A DNA stretch of 64,000 nt from Streptomyces hygroscopicus (lineage in GTDB: Bacteria; Actinomycetota; Actinomycetes; Streptomycetales; Streptomycetaceae). Positions 9,420-17,620 of the stretch are shown here, piece by piece. The notes under the pieces were generated by a model, which was not told where the DNA came from, ran no database searches, and saw only the letters and a program-made list of their open reading frames with translations. The first letter of the stretch is position 1; each line of letters begins with the position of its first letter. The stretch covers positions 3,224,001 through 3,288,000 of the forward strand of contig CP018627.1 of the NCBI GenBank assembly GCA_002021875.1, in the 5' to 3' direction. A program made the position numbers and the translations under genes.

Positions 9420-9611
9420 GGGGGTGTCCGGCGGACCACGCGGCGGAGCCGCATATCGGTGCTTTCCCCCTCCCCGTTACCAGGGGCTTCGCCCCAGGCC
9501 CCGGGGTCCGGGGCGAAGCCCCACCACGCGGCGGAGCCGCAAATCGATGCTGCGGGAAGGGGCGGGGAGGGGAGCAGCCCGCCGCAGGTGTCACGATCCG
9601 TCGGACACCTC
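9420..9611. repeat. Mosaic intergenic repeat, copy a
   Basis: The gap between the AT-ACP and FAD oxidoreductase genes is filled by a compound repeat. It has short hairpins reading GCGGCGGAGCCGC at 9440-9452 and 9528-9540, a larger inverted pair GGGGCTTCGCCCC (9483-9495) and GGGGCGAAGCCCC (9510-9522), a GGGAAGGGGCGGGGAGGGG block, and a terminal GTCACGATCCGTCGG block abutting the stop codon at 9612. The same blocks recur near 30.1, 46.9 and 49.7 kb. It may act as a terminator or a REP-like element; it lies inside the biosynthetic cluster. Confidence 0.75.
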
Positions 9612-10985
9612 CTAGGCGGCGCCGGCGACCGGGGAGTCGAGCAGGAAGGTGCCCATGCTCCCGAGGTTGGCGGCGATCAGCCGGTCGGCGAGCCGGGTCG
9701 CCGGGGGCAGATGTCTGGGGGCGCCGCGGACGAGCCAGCGCACCATCCGGATCTTCCAGCCCGGATCGGGGCCCGGCGGGATGTGCTCGAAGAGGGCGTG
9801 GATATTGGCCGGGGAGTAGAACTCGGCGGGCGGGACGATCGTGGCGAACATCCCGACCATGCCGCTGCCGTGGTGCGGGCTGCGCGCCATCGCCCGGATG
9901 AACTCCAGCTCCTCGCGGTTGTAGTCGGCGAGTGCGGCATGGTCGCGGGTGTACCGGAAGTGGCCGCCCACCAGGGCGTCGCGGCGCCGGGCGTAGTCGG
10001 CGAGCGCGGCGGCGAGGTCACGGTCGCCGGACAGGGCGGGCTCCACGGCCTCCACGAGCAGTTCGGCACCGCGCAGGGAGTCGGTGATACCGGCGGCGGT
10101 GATGGGGTCGCGGGTGTAGCCCGCGTCGCCGACGAGGGCCCAGCCGGGGCCGTGGCAGTGGCGCAGGAAGTTGGGGACCGCGCCGGTCATCCACTTGTCG
10201 ACGCGCCGGGTCTCCCGCAGCCGCGCCGCGAACTCGGGGTCGACGTCCTCGAAGGCGGCGATGACCGTGGCGTCGCGCTCCTGGTCGGGGGACGCCTTGA
10301 AGTCCTTGACCGGCAGGGCCACTCCGACGATGGTGAGGCCGTCGTGGGTGGGCCAGGTGAAGGCGTGCTGATGGCGGTGGCGGTAGGTGCGCACCTTGCC
10401 GTCGTGCGGCAGATCGGCCCAGTACGACCAGTGGCTCTTGTTGAGCACCGGGTGGGAGTCGTACTTCTCGGCCCCCACCAGCCGGGCGACGGTGGAGTTC
10501 GAGCCGTCGGCGCCCACCACCAGCCGGGCGTGCTCGACGAGGGGAGTGCGGTCCTCGGTTTCGGCCCGGACGCCGATGACAGTGCCCTGGCTGTCGGTCA
10601 GCAGTTCGCGCAGCGCGACCTGTTCCCGCAGCTCCGCCCCGGCCTTGACGGCGGCCTCGAGCAGGATCTCGTCCAGCTTGGCGCGCTCCGGGGAGTACGC
10701 CTCGGCCACGCCCTCGACGGCGGGCAGCTTGGCCATCAGCTGGACGGGGCCGCTCTGCAGACCGTAGGAGTGAATGGGCGGGCAGCCGGTGGCCGCCACC
10801 TCGTCCAGCAGTCCCCAGCGCTTCAGCCGGAGAATTCCCGGGGGGTGAACCAGATTTGTGGCGGCCCCCTTGCCGCCGGGGAATTTGGCCCGGTCCAGGA
10901 GAAGGACCCGGTATCCCGCTCTTGCCAGGAGCATCGCCGTCGATGCCCCACTGATGCGCGCTCCTACCACAATGACGTCGTACAT
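9612..10985 (-). CDS. FAD-dependent monooxygenase/oxidoreductase (PHBH fold)
   Basis: This protein of about 457 residues is a class A flavoprotein. The N-terminal FAD/NAD-binding strand reads YDVIVVGARISGAS, with the GARxxG variant common in actinomycete FAD oxidoreductases, followed by the acidic residue binding the ribose (LLLDRAKFPG). A DG segment (VVGADGSNSTVARLVG) and the second FAD motif (GDAGYTRDPITAAGI) are present. The ATG at 10985 is preceded by a G-run and begins directly with the FAD motif; upstream in-frame ATG (10997) and TTG (11003) codons are also possible. It is co-directional with the synthase genes and with the exporter 81 bp upstream, so it is inferred to hydroxylate, epoxidise or desaturate the cluster's acyl product. 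Substrate is unknown. Confidence 0.85.
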   Translation of the reverse strand: MYDVIVVGARISGASTAMLLARAGYRVLLLDRAKFPGGKGAATNLVHPPGILRLKRWGLLDEVAATGCPPIHSYGLQSGPVQLMAKLPAVEGVAEAYSPERAKLDEILLEAAVKAGAELREQVALRELLTDSQGTVIGVRAETEDRTPLVEHARLVVGADGSNSTVARLVGAEKYDSHPVLNKSHWSYWADLPHDGKVRTYRHRHQHAFTWPTHDGLTIVGVALPVKDFKASPDQERDATVIAAFEDVDPEFAARLRETRRVDKWMTGAVPNFLRHCHGPGWALVGDAGYTRDPITAAGITDSLRGAELLVEAVEPALSGDRDLAAALADYARRRDALVGGHFRYTRDHAALADYNREELEFIRAMARSPHHGSGMVGMFATIVPPAEFYSPANIHALFEHIPPGPDPGWKIRMVRWLVRGAPRHLPPATRLADRLIAANLGSMGTFLLDSPVAGAA

Positions 10986-11066
10986 AGCGACCCCCATACC
11001 CAACGGTCACCCGGGGTCCGGGGACCGGTGGATCATCTTTTTCGCTCTGTCTTCGCTCTGTCGAAT

Positions 11067-12530
11067 TTAGTTGCGCGACCGACTCGGGAGGTTTCCCGTG
11101 TATGAATCCTCGGCGGCGCCCGAAGAAATCACCTTCGTTTCGCCGGGTACGGTACGGCCGCGCGGTGCCGTGAGAATGGCCAGACAGCCAAGGGCGGCGA
11201 TTCCGGCGCCGATCCAGGCGGCGGGCCGCAGCCCGTCCACGAATTCCTGGGGCGAGCCGTATCCGCCCAGCGTGGTGAATACGGAGGTGAGCACCGCGAC
11301 GCCGAGTGCGCCGCCGAGCTCCCGGAAGGTGTTGTTGGCGCCCGAGGCGATTCCCTGGTCGCGGGGTGCGACGATACTCATCGCCATTTCCGCGACGGGC
11401 GAGAAGAACAGCCCGAGGCCGATTCCGCCGAGCACCAGACCGGGCACCTGGTCGGCGTAGGCGGTGTCCGCGCTGACCACGGACGCCAGCCAGCCAAGAC
11501 CCACGGCCTCGAACAGCAGACCCGCGGCGACCACCAGACGGTTGCCGAGCCGGGCGGTCAGCAGCGCCGCCAGCGGGGCGACGAGAACCGGCATCGCCGT
11601 CCACGGCAGCATCTTCACGCCCGCCTCCAGCGGCGAGAAGCCCTGGATGTTCTGCATGAACTGGGTGAGCAGGAAGACCAGTCCGAACATGGCCGCGAAC
11701 ATCAGCAGGCTGGCCGCGTTGACCGCGCTGAACGCGCGGTTGCGGAACAGCCGCATCGGCAGCATGGGTTCGGCGGTGCGCAGCTCCCAGGCCACGAAAA
11801 GCGCGAGGACCACGAGGCCGCCGGCCAGGAAGCCGATCACCCGGCCGCTGGACCAGCCGTGTTCGGTGGTGGACACCAGCGCGTAGACCACACCGAAGAC
11901 CCCGAGGCTGACCAGGACGGTGCCCACCGGGTCGAGCGAGGTGTCCGGGCGGGTGGACTCGGCCAGCTTCCAGAGGCCGAGCACCAGCACCAGCACGCCG
12001 ATCGGCACATTGACCCAGAAGATCCACTCCCAGGAGATCTTCTCCACCACGGCCCCGCCGATCAGCGGGCCGAGCGCGACCGCGAGGCCGCTGAGCGCGC
12101 CCCAGACGCCCAGCGCGAGACCGCGCCGGCGCTCGGGGACGGCGACGGTCAGCAGCGTCAGCGTCAGCGGCATCACCACGGCCGCCCCGAGGCCCTGTAC
12201 GGCCCGGGCGGCGATCAGGGCGTCCGCGCTGCCGGACAGCGCCGCGGCGGCGGAGGCCCCGGTGAAGACGACGAGGCCGGCCAGGAAGACCCGGCGGCGC
12301 CCGAACCGGTCCCCGGCGGCCGCACCGGCCATCAGGAAGACCGAGAAGGTGAGCGTGTAGCCGTTCACCGTCCACTCCAGGTCCTGGAGGCTGGTGCCCA
12401 GGTCCTTCTGGATGGCGGGCAGCGCGGTGATGACGACGAGGTTGTCCAAGGCGGCCATGAAGACGGTGAGTCCGGACACCACCAGCGTCCACACGGGGTT
12501 CATTCCGCTCGGGCCGGAACGGTCAGACAT
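11067..12530 (-). CDS. MFS drug/metabolite exporter, DHA2 (EmrB/QacA) family
   Basis: This 487-residue integral membrane protein has the length and about fourteen hydrophobic helices of the DHA2 family, which exports small molecules by proton antiport. The first helix contains the typical ALDNLVVITALPAI segment, motif A is seen as GDRFGRRRV, and the antiporter motif C lies in the helix reading GLAVALGPLIGG. It starts with ATG at 12530 and stops with TAA at 11067. It sits between the FAD oxidoreductase gene and the LuxR regulator gene, all on the minus strand, so it is inferred to export the product of the left-hand biosynthetic cluster or to give self-resistance. Confidence 0.92.
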   Translation of the reverse strand: MSDRSGPSGMNPVWTLVVSGLTVFMAALDNLVVITALPAIQKDLGTSLQDLEWTVNGYTLTFSVFLMAGAAAGDRFGRRRVFLAGLVVFTGASAAAALSGSADALIAARAVQGLGAAVVMPLTLTLLTVAVPERRRGLALGVWGALSGLAVALGPLIGGAVVEKISWEWIFWVNVPIGVLVLVLGLWKLAESTRPDTSLDPVGTVLVSLGVFGVVYALVSTTEHGWSSGRVIGFLAGGLVVLALFVAWELRTAEPMLPMRLFRNRAFSAVNAASLLMFAAMFGLVFLLTQFMQNIQGFSPLEAGVKMLPWTAMPVLVAPLAALLTARLGNRLVVAAGLLFEAVGLGWLASVVSADTAYADQVPGLVLGGIGLGLFFSPVAEMAMSIVAPRDQGIASGANNTFRELGGALGVAVLTSVFTTLGGYGSPQEFVDGLRPAAWIGAGIAALGCLAILTAPRGRTVPGETKVISSGAAEDSYTGNLPSRSRN

Positions 12531-12622
12531 GAATACCTTTCCTATGACGGCGCGTTTGCTGTGCGACGGGTGCGTTCAAGTCGATATCCGGCCGAGGGAT
12601 AAACGGGCAGACACAGGCAACG

Positions 12623-12970
12623 CTATCCGGCCACGATCCTCCCGGGAACTGTACTTTGGTACAGGTGCCGGTAGCTGAGGGCGACGAGACCGGCCTGCAG
12701 CCGCGATTCCACCTGCAGTTTCGCGAGTATTGACGCCACATGCGCCTTCACCGTGCGCTCGGTCACCTGGAGCCGCAGCGCGATACGGCGGTTGGACCAC
12801 CCCGCGCCGAGCAGCGCAAACGCCTGGGCCTCTCTGGCCGATAACAACGGCACACGCTCAAGCTCCCGCGTCCAGTTCGGTGCGGGAATATCGGGCACGA
12901 CGGCAAGACCGCCCCTGTCGGACACGGTGACATTTCCCCCTAGTGTGCGGCGCGTAGAGCCGCCGCTCAT
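12623..12970 (-). CDS. Small LuxR-family transcriptional regulator (HTH only), TTA-containing
   Basis: This protein of at most 115 residues is almost only a LuxR-type helix-turn-helix: LSAREAQAFALLGAGWSNRR followed by the recognition helix RLQVTERTVKAHVASI. There is no receiver, ATPase or autoinducer domain, so activity is probably set by expression level. Codon 43 is TTA (12842-12844), a rare leucine codon in Streptomyces read by the bldA tRNA, which would tie expression to development. The ATG at 12970 has no clear ribosome binding site; a GTG at 12925 is preceded by AGGGGG ten bases upstream and may be the true start, giving about 100 residues. It lies 92 bp upstream of the exporter gene and is the likely pathway regulator. 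Confidence 0.85.
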   Translation of the reverse strand: MSGGSTRRTLGGNVTVSDRGGLAVVPDIPAPNWTRELERVPLLSAREAQAFALLGAGWSNRRIALRLQVTERTVKAHVASILAKLQVESRLQAGLVALSYRHLYQSTVPGRIVAG

Positions 12971-13039
12971 GCAAGAATCAGACTGGATTGCCCTCTTGAT
13001 TATTGCGGCCGTACACCCGTACGAGTCAAGGATTTCCGA

Positions 13040-13092
13040 CCCTTTCTCGCCTCGCGAGAAAGGGCTGGTGAAGCGCGGGGAATGCGCTTCAC
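13040..13092 (-). terminator. Tandem hairpins downstream of the IclR gene
   Basis: Two adjacent hairpins lie between the IclR and LuxR genes. CCCTTTCTCG (13040-13049) pairs with 13055-13064 around a five-base loop, and GTGAAGCGC (13068-13076) pairs with 13084-13092 around seven bases. They probably end IclR transcription and insulate the LuxR promoter. The gap is noticeably more AT-rich than its surroundings. Confidence 0.6.
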
Positions 13093-13114
13093 GTTTACCC
13101 GTGTTACCGTAAAT

Positions 13115-13984
13115 TTACTTTAGTCTCGCATCATTTTCATCCGGCTCTGCCGGATGGCCACGCCCCAGATCGGCCAGCGCCGCCGCCGTCTGCTCCACCG
13201 CCCCGATGACGGTCACCGGACACCGCGTCATGACCTGTTTGGGCTTCATCACCAGCACCGAGCCCATCACCAGCCCGTCCCAAGTGACCGGCGCCGCGCA
13301 CTCGTTCCACCCCGCCGCGCACTCCTCATGGCCCAGCGCGTAGCCCCGCGCCCTGATCCGGTCCAGCGAGGCGAGAAGCCGCACATCGTCCCGGAAGGCC
13401 CCGGGGCCGGCCTCGGCGGGCACCGGCCGGTCCAGCACCTCCGACTGGATCGTCTCCGGCAGATACGCCAGGATCGCCCGCCCCGCGGCGCCCACCCGCA
13501 GCGAGTGCTCGACCGTCTGCACCGCACGGGGCGTCATCCCCAGCTCCGTCAGATCGGAGTCGCCCACGGCCATATCGGCGCACTGCCGGTGGGCGCCGCC
13601 GAACGGCGCCAGCAGATAGAGGAAGGCCAGCCCCCCGGTGGCCCGGCGCAGCGCCTCCAGCAGGGCATGGGCGGCGTCCGGCGCGGGCGAGTGGGCCAGC
13701 GCCTTCAGACCGAGCTGCGGGGCCGCCGAGCCCAGCCGGTACAGCCCCCGGCCCTCGCGGACGAAGATGCCCTGGTGCACCCCGGACTGCAGAATCCGGT
13801 AGACGGTCGAATCATCCAGCTCCGCCGCTCTGGCCAGCGCCCCGGGCCCATGGGCCCGTCCGCCGAGCTGGGTGAAGGCCCGCTGCACGCGGAACACCCT
13901 CTCGGCATGGCTGCTTCCGCCCACGGCCCCATTCTTGGCCACCCCGTCAGCCCCCCGTGCAGATTCCCCCGTTGCCCTGCCCAA
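13115..13984 (-). CDS. IclR-family transcriptional regulator
   Basis: This protein of up to 289 residues has an N-terminal winged helix typical of IclR regulators (ALARAAELDDSTVYRILQSG, then the wing GLYRLG) and a C-terminal effector-binding GAF-like domain (GAAGRAILAYL; later RARGYALGHEECAAGWNECA). Members bind small aromatic or carboxylic effectors and usually repress or activate adjacent genes. The longest reading starts at a TTG (13984) with a low-complexity N-terminus; a GTG further in, before AKNGAVGG, is equally possible. It stops at TAA (13115). It lies at the border between the biosynthetic cluster and the surface-polymer operon, so its target cannot be assigned from position alone. 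Confidence 0.82.
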   Translation of the reverse strand: MGRATGESARGADGVAKNGAVGGSSHAERVFRVQRAFTQLGGRAHGPGALARAAELDDSTVYRILQSGVHQGIFVREGRGLYRLGSAAPQLGLKALAHSPAPDAAHALLEALRRATGGLAFLYLLAPFGGAHRQCADMAVGDSDLTELGMTPRAVQTVEHSLRVGAAGRAILAYLPETIQSEVLDRPVPAEAGPGAFRDDVRLLASLDRIRARGYALGHEECAAGWNECAAPVTWDGLVMGSVLVMKPKQVMTRCPVTVIGAVEQTAAALADLGRGHPAEPDENDARLK

Positions 13985-14043
13985 CGTGCCATGCTTCCCT
14001 ACCCATTCCCCATCCGGGTACCTGGTCCGCTAGTGGACAACAA

Positions 14044-14070
14044 GGCCCCGCCGGGTTGCCCGGCGGGGCC
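14044..14070 (-). terminator. Rho-independent-type terminator of the surface-polymer operon
   Basis: A perfect 12-bp stem, GGCCCCGCCGGG (14044-14055) with CCCGGCGGGGCC (14059-14070), closes a three-base TTG loop. It lies 34 bp past the stop of the ABC ATPase gene and marks the 3' end of the operon. There is no T-tract, as is usual in Streptomyces. Confidence 0.85.
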
Positions 14071-14103
14071 TGATGGTTTATGGAGTCGCTGTTCCCGGAG
14101 CGG

Positions 14104-14937
14104 CTACTTGCCGGTCTCCTTCTCGTACGCCTTGATGACCTCGTCGGTCGGGCCGTCCATCAGCAGCTCGCCCTTCTCCAGCCACAGCACCCGGTCACAG
14201 GTGTCCCGGATCGACTTGTTGTTGTGGCTGACGAGGAAGACCGTGCCGGCCTCCTGGCGCAGCTCGCGGATACGGGCCTCGGAGCGCTTCTGGAACTTCC
14301 TGTCGCCGGTGGCCAGCGCCTCGTCGATCATCAGCACGTCGTGGTCCTTGGCCGCGGCGATGGAGAAGCGCAGCCGGGCCGCCATACCGGAGGAGTACGT
14401 GCGCATCGGGAGGGTGATGAAGTCACCCTTCTCGTTGATGCCCGAGAAGTCCACGATGCCCTGGTAGCGCTCCCGGACCTGCTCACGCGACATGCCCATG
14501 GCCAGACCACCGAGGATGACGTTCCGCTCACCGGTGAGGTCGTTCATCAGCGCCGCGTTCACCCCGAGCAGCGACGGCTGGCCGTTGGTGTAGACCTTGC
14601 CGCGCTCGGTGGGCAGCAGCCCCGCGACGGCCTTGAGCAGGGTCGACTTACCGGAACCGTTGGATCCGATCAGGCCGATCGACTCGCCCTTGTACGCCAC
14701 GAAGGTGACCCCGCGCACGGCGTGCACCTCGCGCATACCCGGGGCGTGCTTACGGCCCAGCAAACGGCTGAGGGCCGCGGTGGCGCTGCCCTTCCCCTTG
14801 GGGCCGCCGTTGACCCGGTAGACGATGTGGACGTCGTCGGCGATGACGGTGGGCACCCGTGACGGTACGGGAGCCGCCTGGGCGGTCTGCTCCGCCTTGG
14901 CAGCCTCGGCAGTCTTGTCCAGGATTTGCTCAGCCAC
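14104..14937 (-). CDS. ABC exporter ATPase, TagH/Wzt-like (polysaccharide export)
   Basis: This 277-residue cytoplasmic ATPase powers export of an undecaprenyl-linked or similar glycopolymer with the permease encoded just upstream. Walker A is GSNGSGKST (residues 91-99), the signature motif is TYSSGMAARL, and Walker B is VLMIDEALATGD, followed by the His switch in FLVSHNNKSI. These variants are typical of the TagH/Wzt/RfbE group. The C-terminal carbohydrate-binding domain found in long Wzt proteins is absent. The start chosen is GTG at 14937, whose GTGGCTGA overlaps the permease stop; the longer reading from 15024 would lie inside the permease gene. A strong terminator follows. Confidence 0.93.
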   Translation of the reverse strand: MAEQILDKTAEAAKAEQTAQAAPVPSRVPTVIADDVHIVYRVNGGPKGKGSATAALSRLLGRKHAPGMREVHAVRGVTFVAYKGESIGLIGSNGSGKSTLLKAVAGLLPTERGKVYTNGQPSLLGVNAALMNDLTGERNVILGGLAMGMSREQVRERYQGIVDFSGINEKGDFITLPMRTYSSGMAARLRFSIAAAKDHDVLMIDEALATGDRKFQKRSEARIRELRQEAGTVFLVSHNNKSIRDTCDRVLWLEKGELLMDGPTDEVIKAYEKETGK

Positions 14938-15874
14938 GGCCGTACTGCTCCTCTGCCTTCCAGAAGTACACGAATCCCCCGGCGCCCAGCAGCACCGCCC
15001 ACCCCACTGCCAGCGCCCAGACATGCGGCGGCAGGCTCGACGAGGGGTAGTCGCTGATCAGGGCGTACCGCATCAGGTCCATGTAGACCGCCGCCGGGTT
15101 GGCCAGCAGAAGGTCGGAGACCCAGGAGTGCGCCCCCGCCTTCTGGAGCATGTGCTCCAGCGGATACATCACACCGGAGGCGTACATCCACGTACGCAGG
15201 ATGAACGGCAGCAGCTGCGCCAAGTCGGGAGTCTTTGCCCCCATCCGGGCCAGGACCAGGGCCAGACCGGTGTTGAAGACGAACTGCAGCGCCAGGGCCG
15301 GGATGACCAGGATCCACGCGAAGGCCGGGAAGTGCCCGAAACCCAGCAACACGACGACCAGCACGATCATCGAGAAGAGCAGCTGCTGGAGCTGCTGAAG
15401 CGCGAACGAGATGGGGAGCGAGGCCCGCGGGAAGTGCAGGGCCCGCACCAGCCCCAGGTTCCCGGAGATGGCGCGCACCCCGGCCATCGCGGAGTTCTGC
15501 GAGAAAGTGAAGACGAACACACCCGTCACCAGGAACGGGATGTACATGTCGTTCTCCATTCCGCCCCTGCCGCCCAGCAGCAGGCCGAAGATGAAGAAGT
15601 ACACCGCGGCGTTGAGCAGCGGGGTCACCACCTGCCACAGCTGGCCCAGCTTGGCCTGGCTGTACTGCGCGGTGAGCTTGGCCTGCGAAAAGGCCAAGAT
15701 GAAGTGACGCCTGCCCCACATCTGGCGGATGTAATCGCCGAGGCCCACCCGGGCGCCGCTTACCGACAGCTCGTACTTCGCTGCCAGCTCGCCCGGGGAC
15801 AGGCCGTCGTCGGCTGACGGCGGGGCACTCACGGCTACCGCACCGTCGTGCGTAGTCTCGCTCACAGTTGACAC
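14930..15874 (-). CDS. ABC-2 type polysaccharide export permease (TagG/Wzm-like)
   Basis: This 314-residue membrane protein has about six hydrophobic helices after a cytoplasmic N-terminal region that contains the amphipathic segment preceding TM1 in TagG/Wzm permeases (RRHFILAFSQAKLTAQYSQA). The family moves lipid-linked teichoic acids or O-antigen across the membrane with its partner ATPase, whose gene overlaps this one by eight bases. The length matches the family and the start is an ATG at 15874. It lies 70 bp downstream of the GT2 gene in the same direction and is inferred to export the product of the CDP-alcohol pathway encoded upstream. Confidence 0.92.
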   Translation of the reverse strand: MSTVSETTHDGAVAVSAPPSADDGLSPGELAAKYELSVSGARVGLGDYIRQMWGRRHFILAFSQAKLTAQYSQAKLGQLWQVVTPLLNAAVYFFIFGLLLGGRGGMENDMYIPFLVTGVFVFTFSQNSAMAGVRAISGNLGLVRALHFPRASLPISFALQQLQQLLFSMIVLVVVLLGFGHFPAFAWILVIPALALQFVFNTGLALVLARMGAKTPDLAQLLPFILRTWMYASGVMYPLEHMLQKAGAHSWVSDLLLANPAAVYMDLMRYALISDYPSSSLPPHVWALAVGWAVLLGAGGFVYFWKAEEQYGRG

Positions 15875-15944
15875 TTTCGTCTTCAGGGTGCGCTGAGCGG
15901 GGCCGCGCCCCGGGTCGCGCCCGATGCTCTTCGATACGAGCTTG

Positions 15945-16826
15945 TCAGATGACAGGAGGTCGGCCCAGTCGGGTCAGGCGCCATACCGTACGCCACTTCA
16001 TGGGTCGGCGTGGACCACACGGTGTCTTCCAGCCCTCCCTGAAGCCCCCGAACCAGGCCCGAAGTGCGGTTTTCGACGGACGCCTGGCCAGCGTGAGCAG
16101 CAGCCAGACGCCCAGATAGACGGGCACGAGCAGCGCAGGAAGGTTACGCCGGGCCAGCCAGACCCGGTTGCGGGCCACCATCCGGTGATAGACCGCGTGC
16201 CTGCTCGGCGCGGTGGTCGGATGGTGCAGCACCATGTCCGACCGGTAATCGATCATCCAGCCGGCGTCCAGCGCCCGCCAGGCCAGATCGGTCTCCTCAT
16301 GCGCGTAGAAGAAGTCGTCCGGCAACCCTCCGACCTGCTGGAACACCGTGGTACGGACCGCGTTGGCTCCGCCCAGGAAGGTGGTCACCCGGGAGGACCG
16401 CAGCGGATCGGAGGCGCGCAGCCGGGGCACATGGCGACGCTGGGTGACGCCGGTGTCGGGGTCGGCGATGCGGAACGAGATGATGCCCAGCTCCGGGTCG
16501 TCGGCGAACGCCTGGCGGCACAGCTCGGCCGTGTCGGTGCCCGGCAGCAGCCCGTCGTCGTCGAGGAAGAGCAGTACGTCGACGTCCGAGCCGCCGGGTC
16601 CGAACGCCTCGATGCCGACATTGCGGCCCGCCGGGATGCCCACGTTCTCGGGCAGCTCGATGGTCCGTACGCCCTCGGGGAGCGCGGGCAGCGGCGAACC
16701 GTTGCCCACGACGACCACCTCGACCGGGTCGCCGTCCTGCTTGGCGACCGAGTCGAGGAGTTCGCGCAGCTCCTCGGGGCGATTGCCCATGGTGAGGACG
16801 ACCGCTCCGACCTTCATGGCGCTCAT
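15945..16826 (-). CDS. Family 2 glycosyltransferase (rhamnosyltransferase-like)
   Basis: This protein of 293 residues begins with the GT-A fold strand KVGAVVLTMGNRPEELRELL and contains the sugar-nucleotide metal motif DDDG (VDVLLFLDDDGLLPG), then FLGGANAVRTTVF and the acceptor-side segment FFYAHEETDLAWRALDAGW typical of GT2 enzymes. A hydrophobic stretch near the C-terminus (LLVPVYLGVWLLLTL) suggests membrane association. It would transfer a sugar from a nucleotide donor to a growing surface polymer or lipid. The ATG at 16826 lies two bases past the stop of the CDP-alcohol phosphotransferase gene, so coupling is likely; a second ATG three codons on is possible. The sugar and acceptor are unknown. 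Confidence 0.9.
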   Translation of the reverse strand: MSAMKVGAVVLTMGNRPEELRELLDSVAKQDGDPVEVVVVGNGSPLPALPEGVRTIELPENVGIPAGRNVGIEAFGPGGSDVDVLLFLDDDGLLPGTDTAELCRQAFADDPELGIISFRIADPDTGVTQRRHVPRLRASDPLRSSRVTTFLGGANAVRTTVFQQVGGLPDDFFYAHEETDLAWRALDAGWMIDYRSDMVLHHPTTAPSRHAVYHRMVARNRVWLARRNLPALLVPVYLGVWLLLTLARRPSKTALRAWFGGFREGWKTPCGPRRPMKWRTVWRLTRLGRPPVI

Positions 16827-16828
16827 GC

Positions 16829-17620
16829 TCACTTGAGCCTGCTCGACGCGAGGATGGACACGAGGTGAAGAAGGGTTTGCAGCAGGGCGATACCAGCCAG
16901 TACGGCAACGCCCAGCCGGGTGAAGAACAGGTCCCCGCGCACCTGGTCCACGACCGCCACCACGAGGATGAGCAGCGACGCCTCGACCCCGAGGACCAGC
17001 CGGTGGAACTGCAGCGCCGAGGCCGCTCTGCGGGCCAGCGCCACACCGGACGAGCGCGGCTCGGCGGCCGCCTCCTTGACCGGCGGCAGACCGCCCTGGT
17101 GCCGGGCGACCCCGACGAGGTCGGTCTCGGCCTTGATCAGAATGGCACCGAGCGCGGCGAGGGTGCCGAGGAACGCCCACAGCCAGTCGATCCGCCCGGA
17201 GCCCCACAGGTCGGCGGCGCGCAGCCCGAAGCCGACGAGCACCGCGGCGTCGCACAGGTAGGCGCCGACCCGGTCCAGATACACACCGCTCAGCGAGAAC
17301 TGCTTCTTCCAGCGGGCTATCTCGCCGTCGACGCAGTCCAGCAGCAGGTAGAGCTGGACCATCAGCACCCCGAGCACGGCGCCCGCGATCCCCGGCACCA
17401 GCAGGGCCGGGGCGGCGAGGACGCCGAAGACGGTCATCAGATACGTCAGCTGGTTGGGCGTGACCCGGGTGTTCACCAGGTGCCGGTCGCAGCGCAGCGA
17501 GATTTCCCGCATGTAGAGGCGCCCGGCCCAGTGCTCACCGCTCCGCCGGTCCTTGACCCCTGTGGGGTGGACGACCGGGCGGAGTTCAGCCACTGATGGC
17601 TTGACTGACTGCTTTGGCAT
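16829..17620 (-). CDS. CDP-alcohol phosphotransferase family protein with a substituted last Asp
   Basis: This membrane enzyme of 263 residues has several hydrophobic helices and the CDP-alcohol motif starting D95CVD98G-EI-A102R103, then G112 and D116. The motif normally ends in a fourth Asp at position 120, but here the codon is GCC (Ala120); the next Asp is at 124. The family displaces CMP from a CDP-activated donor with an alcohol or phospho-alcohol. The fourth Asp is thought to act as base, so this copy may have altered activity or use a nearby residue. The ATG at 17620 overlaps the upstream gene by 35 bases; a GTG at 17593 overlapping by eight is the alternative. It is the second such enzyme of the operon. 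Confidence 0.88.
   Translation of the reverse strand: MPKQSVKPSVAELRPVVHPTGVKDRRSGEHWAGRLYMREISLRCDRHLVNTRVTPNQLTYLMTVFGVLAAPALLVPGIAGAVLGVLMVQLYLLLDCVDGEIARWKKQFSLSGVYLDRVGAYLCDAAVLVGFGLRAADLWGSGRIDWLWAFLGTLAALGAILIKAETDLVGVARHQGGLPPVKEAAAEPRSSGVALARRAASALQFHRLVLGVEASLLILVVAVVDQVRGDLFFTRLGVAVLAGIALLQTLLHLVSILASSRLK

Noticed and set aside
14937..15024. Longer N-terminus for the ABC ATPase
   Set aside because: The extra residues (Cys/Trp-rich) come from reading the permease gene in another frame; a GTG overlapping the permease stop is a better start.
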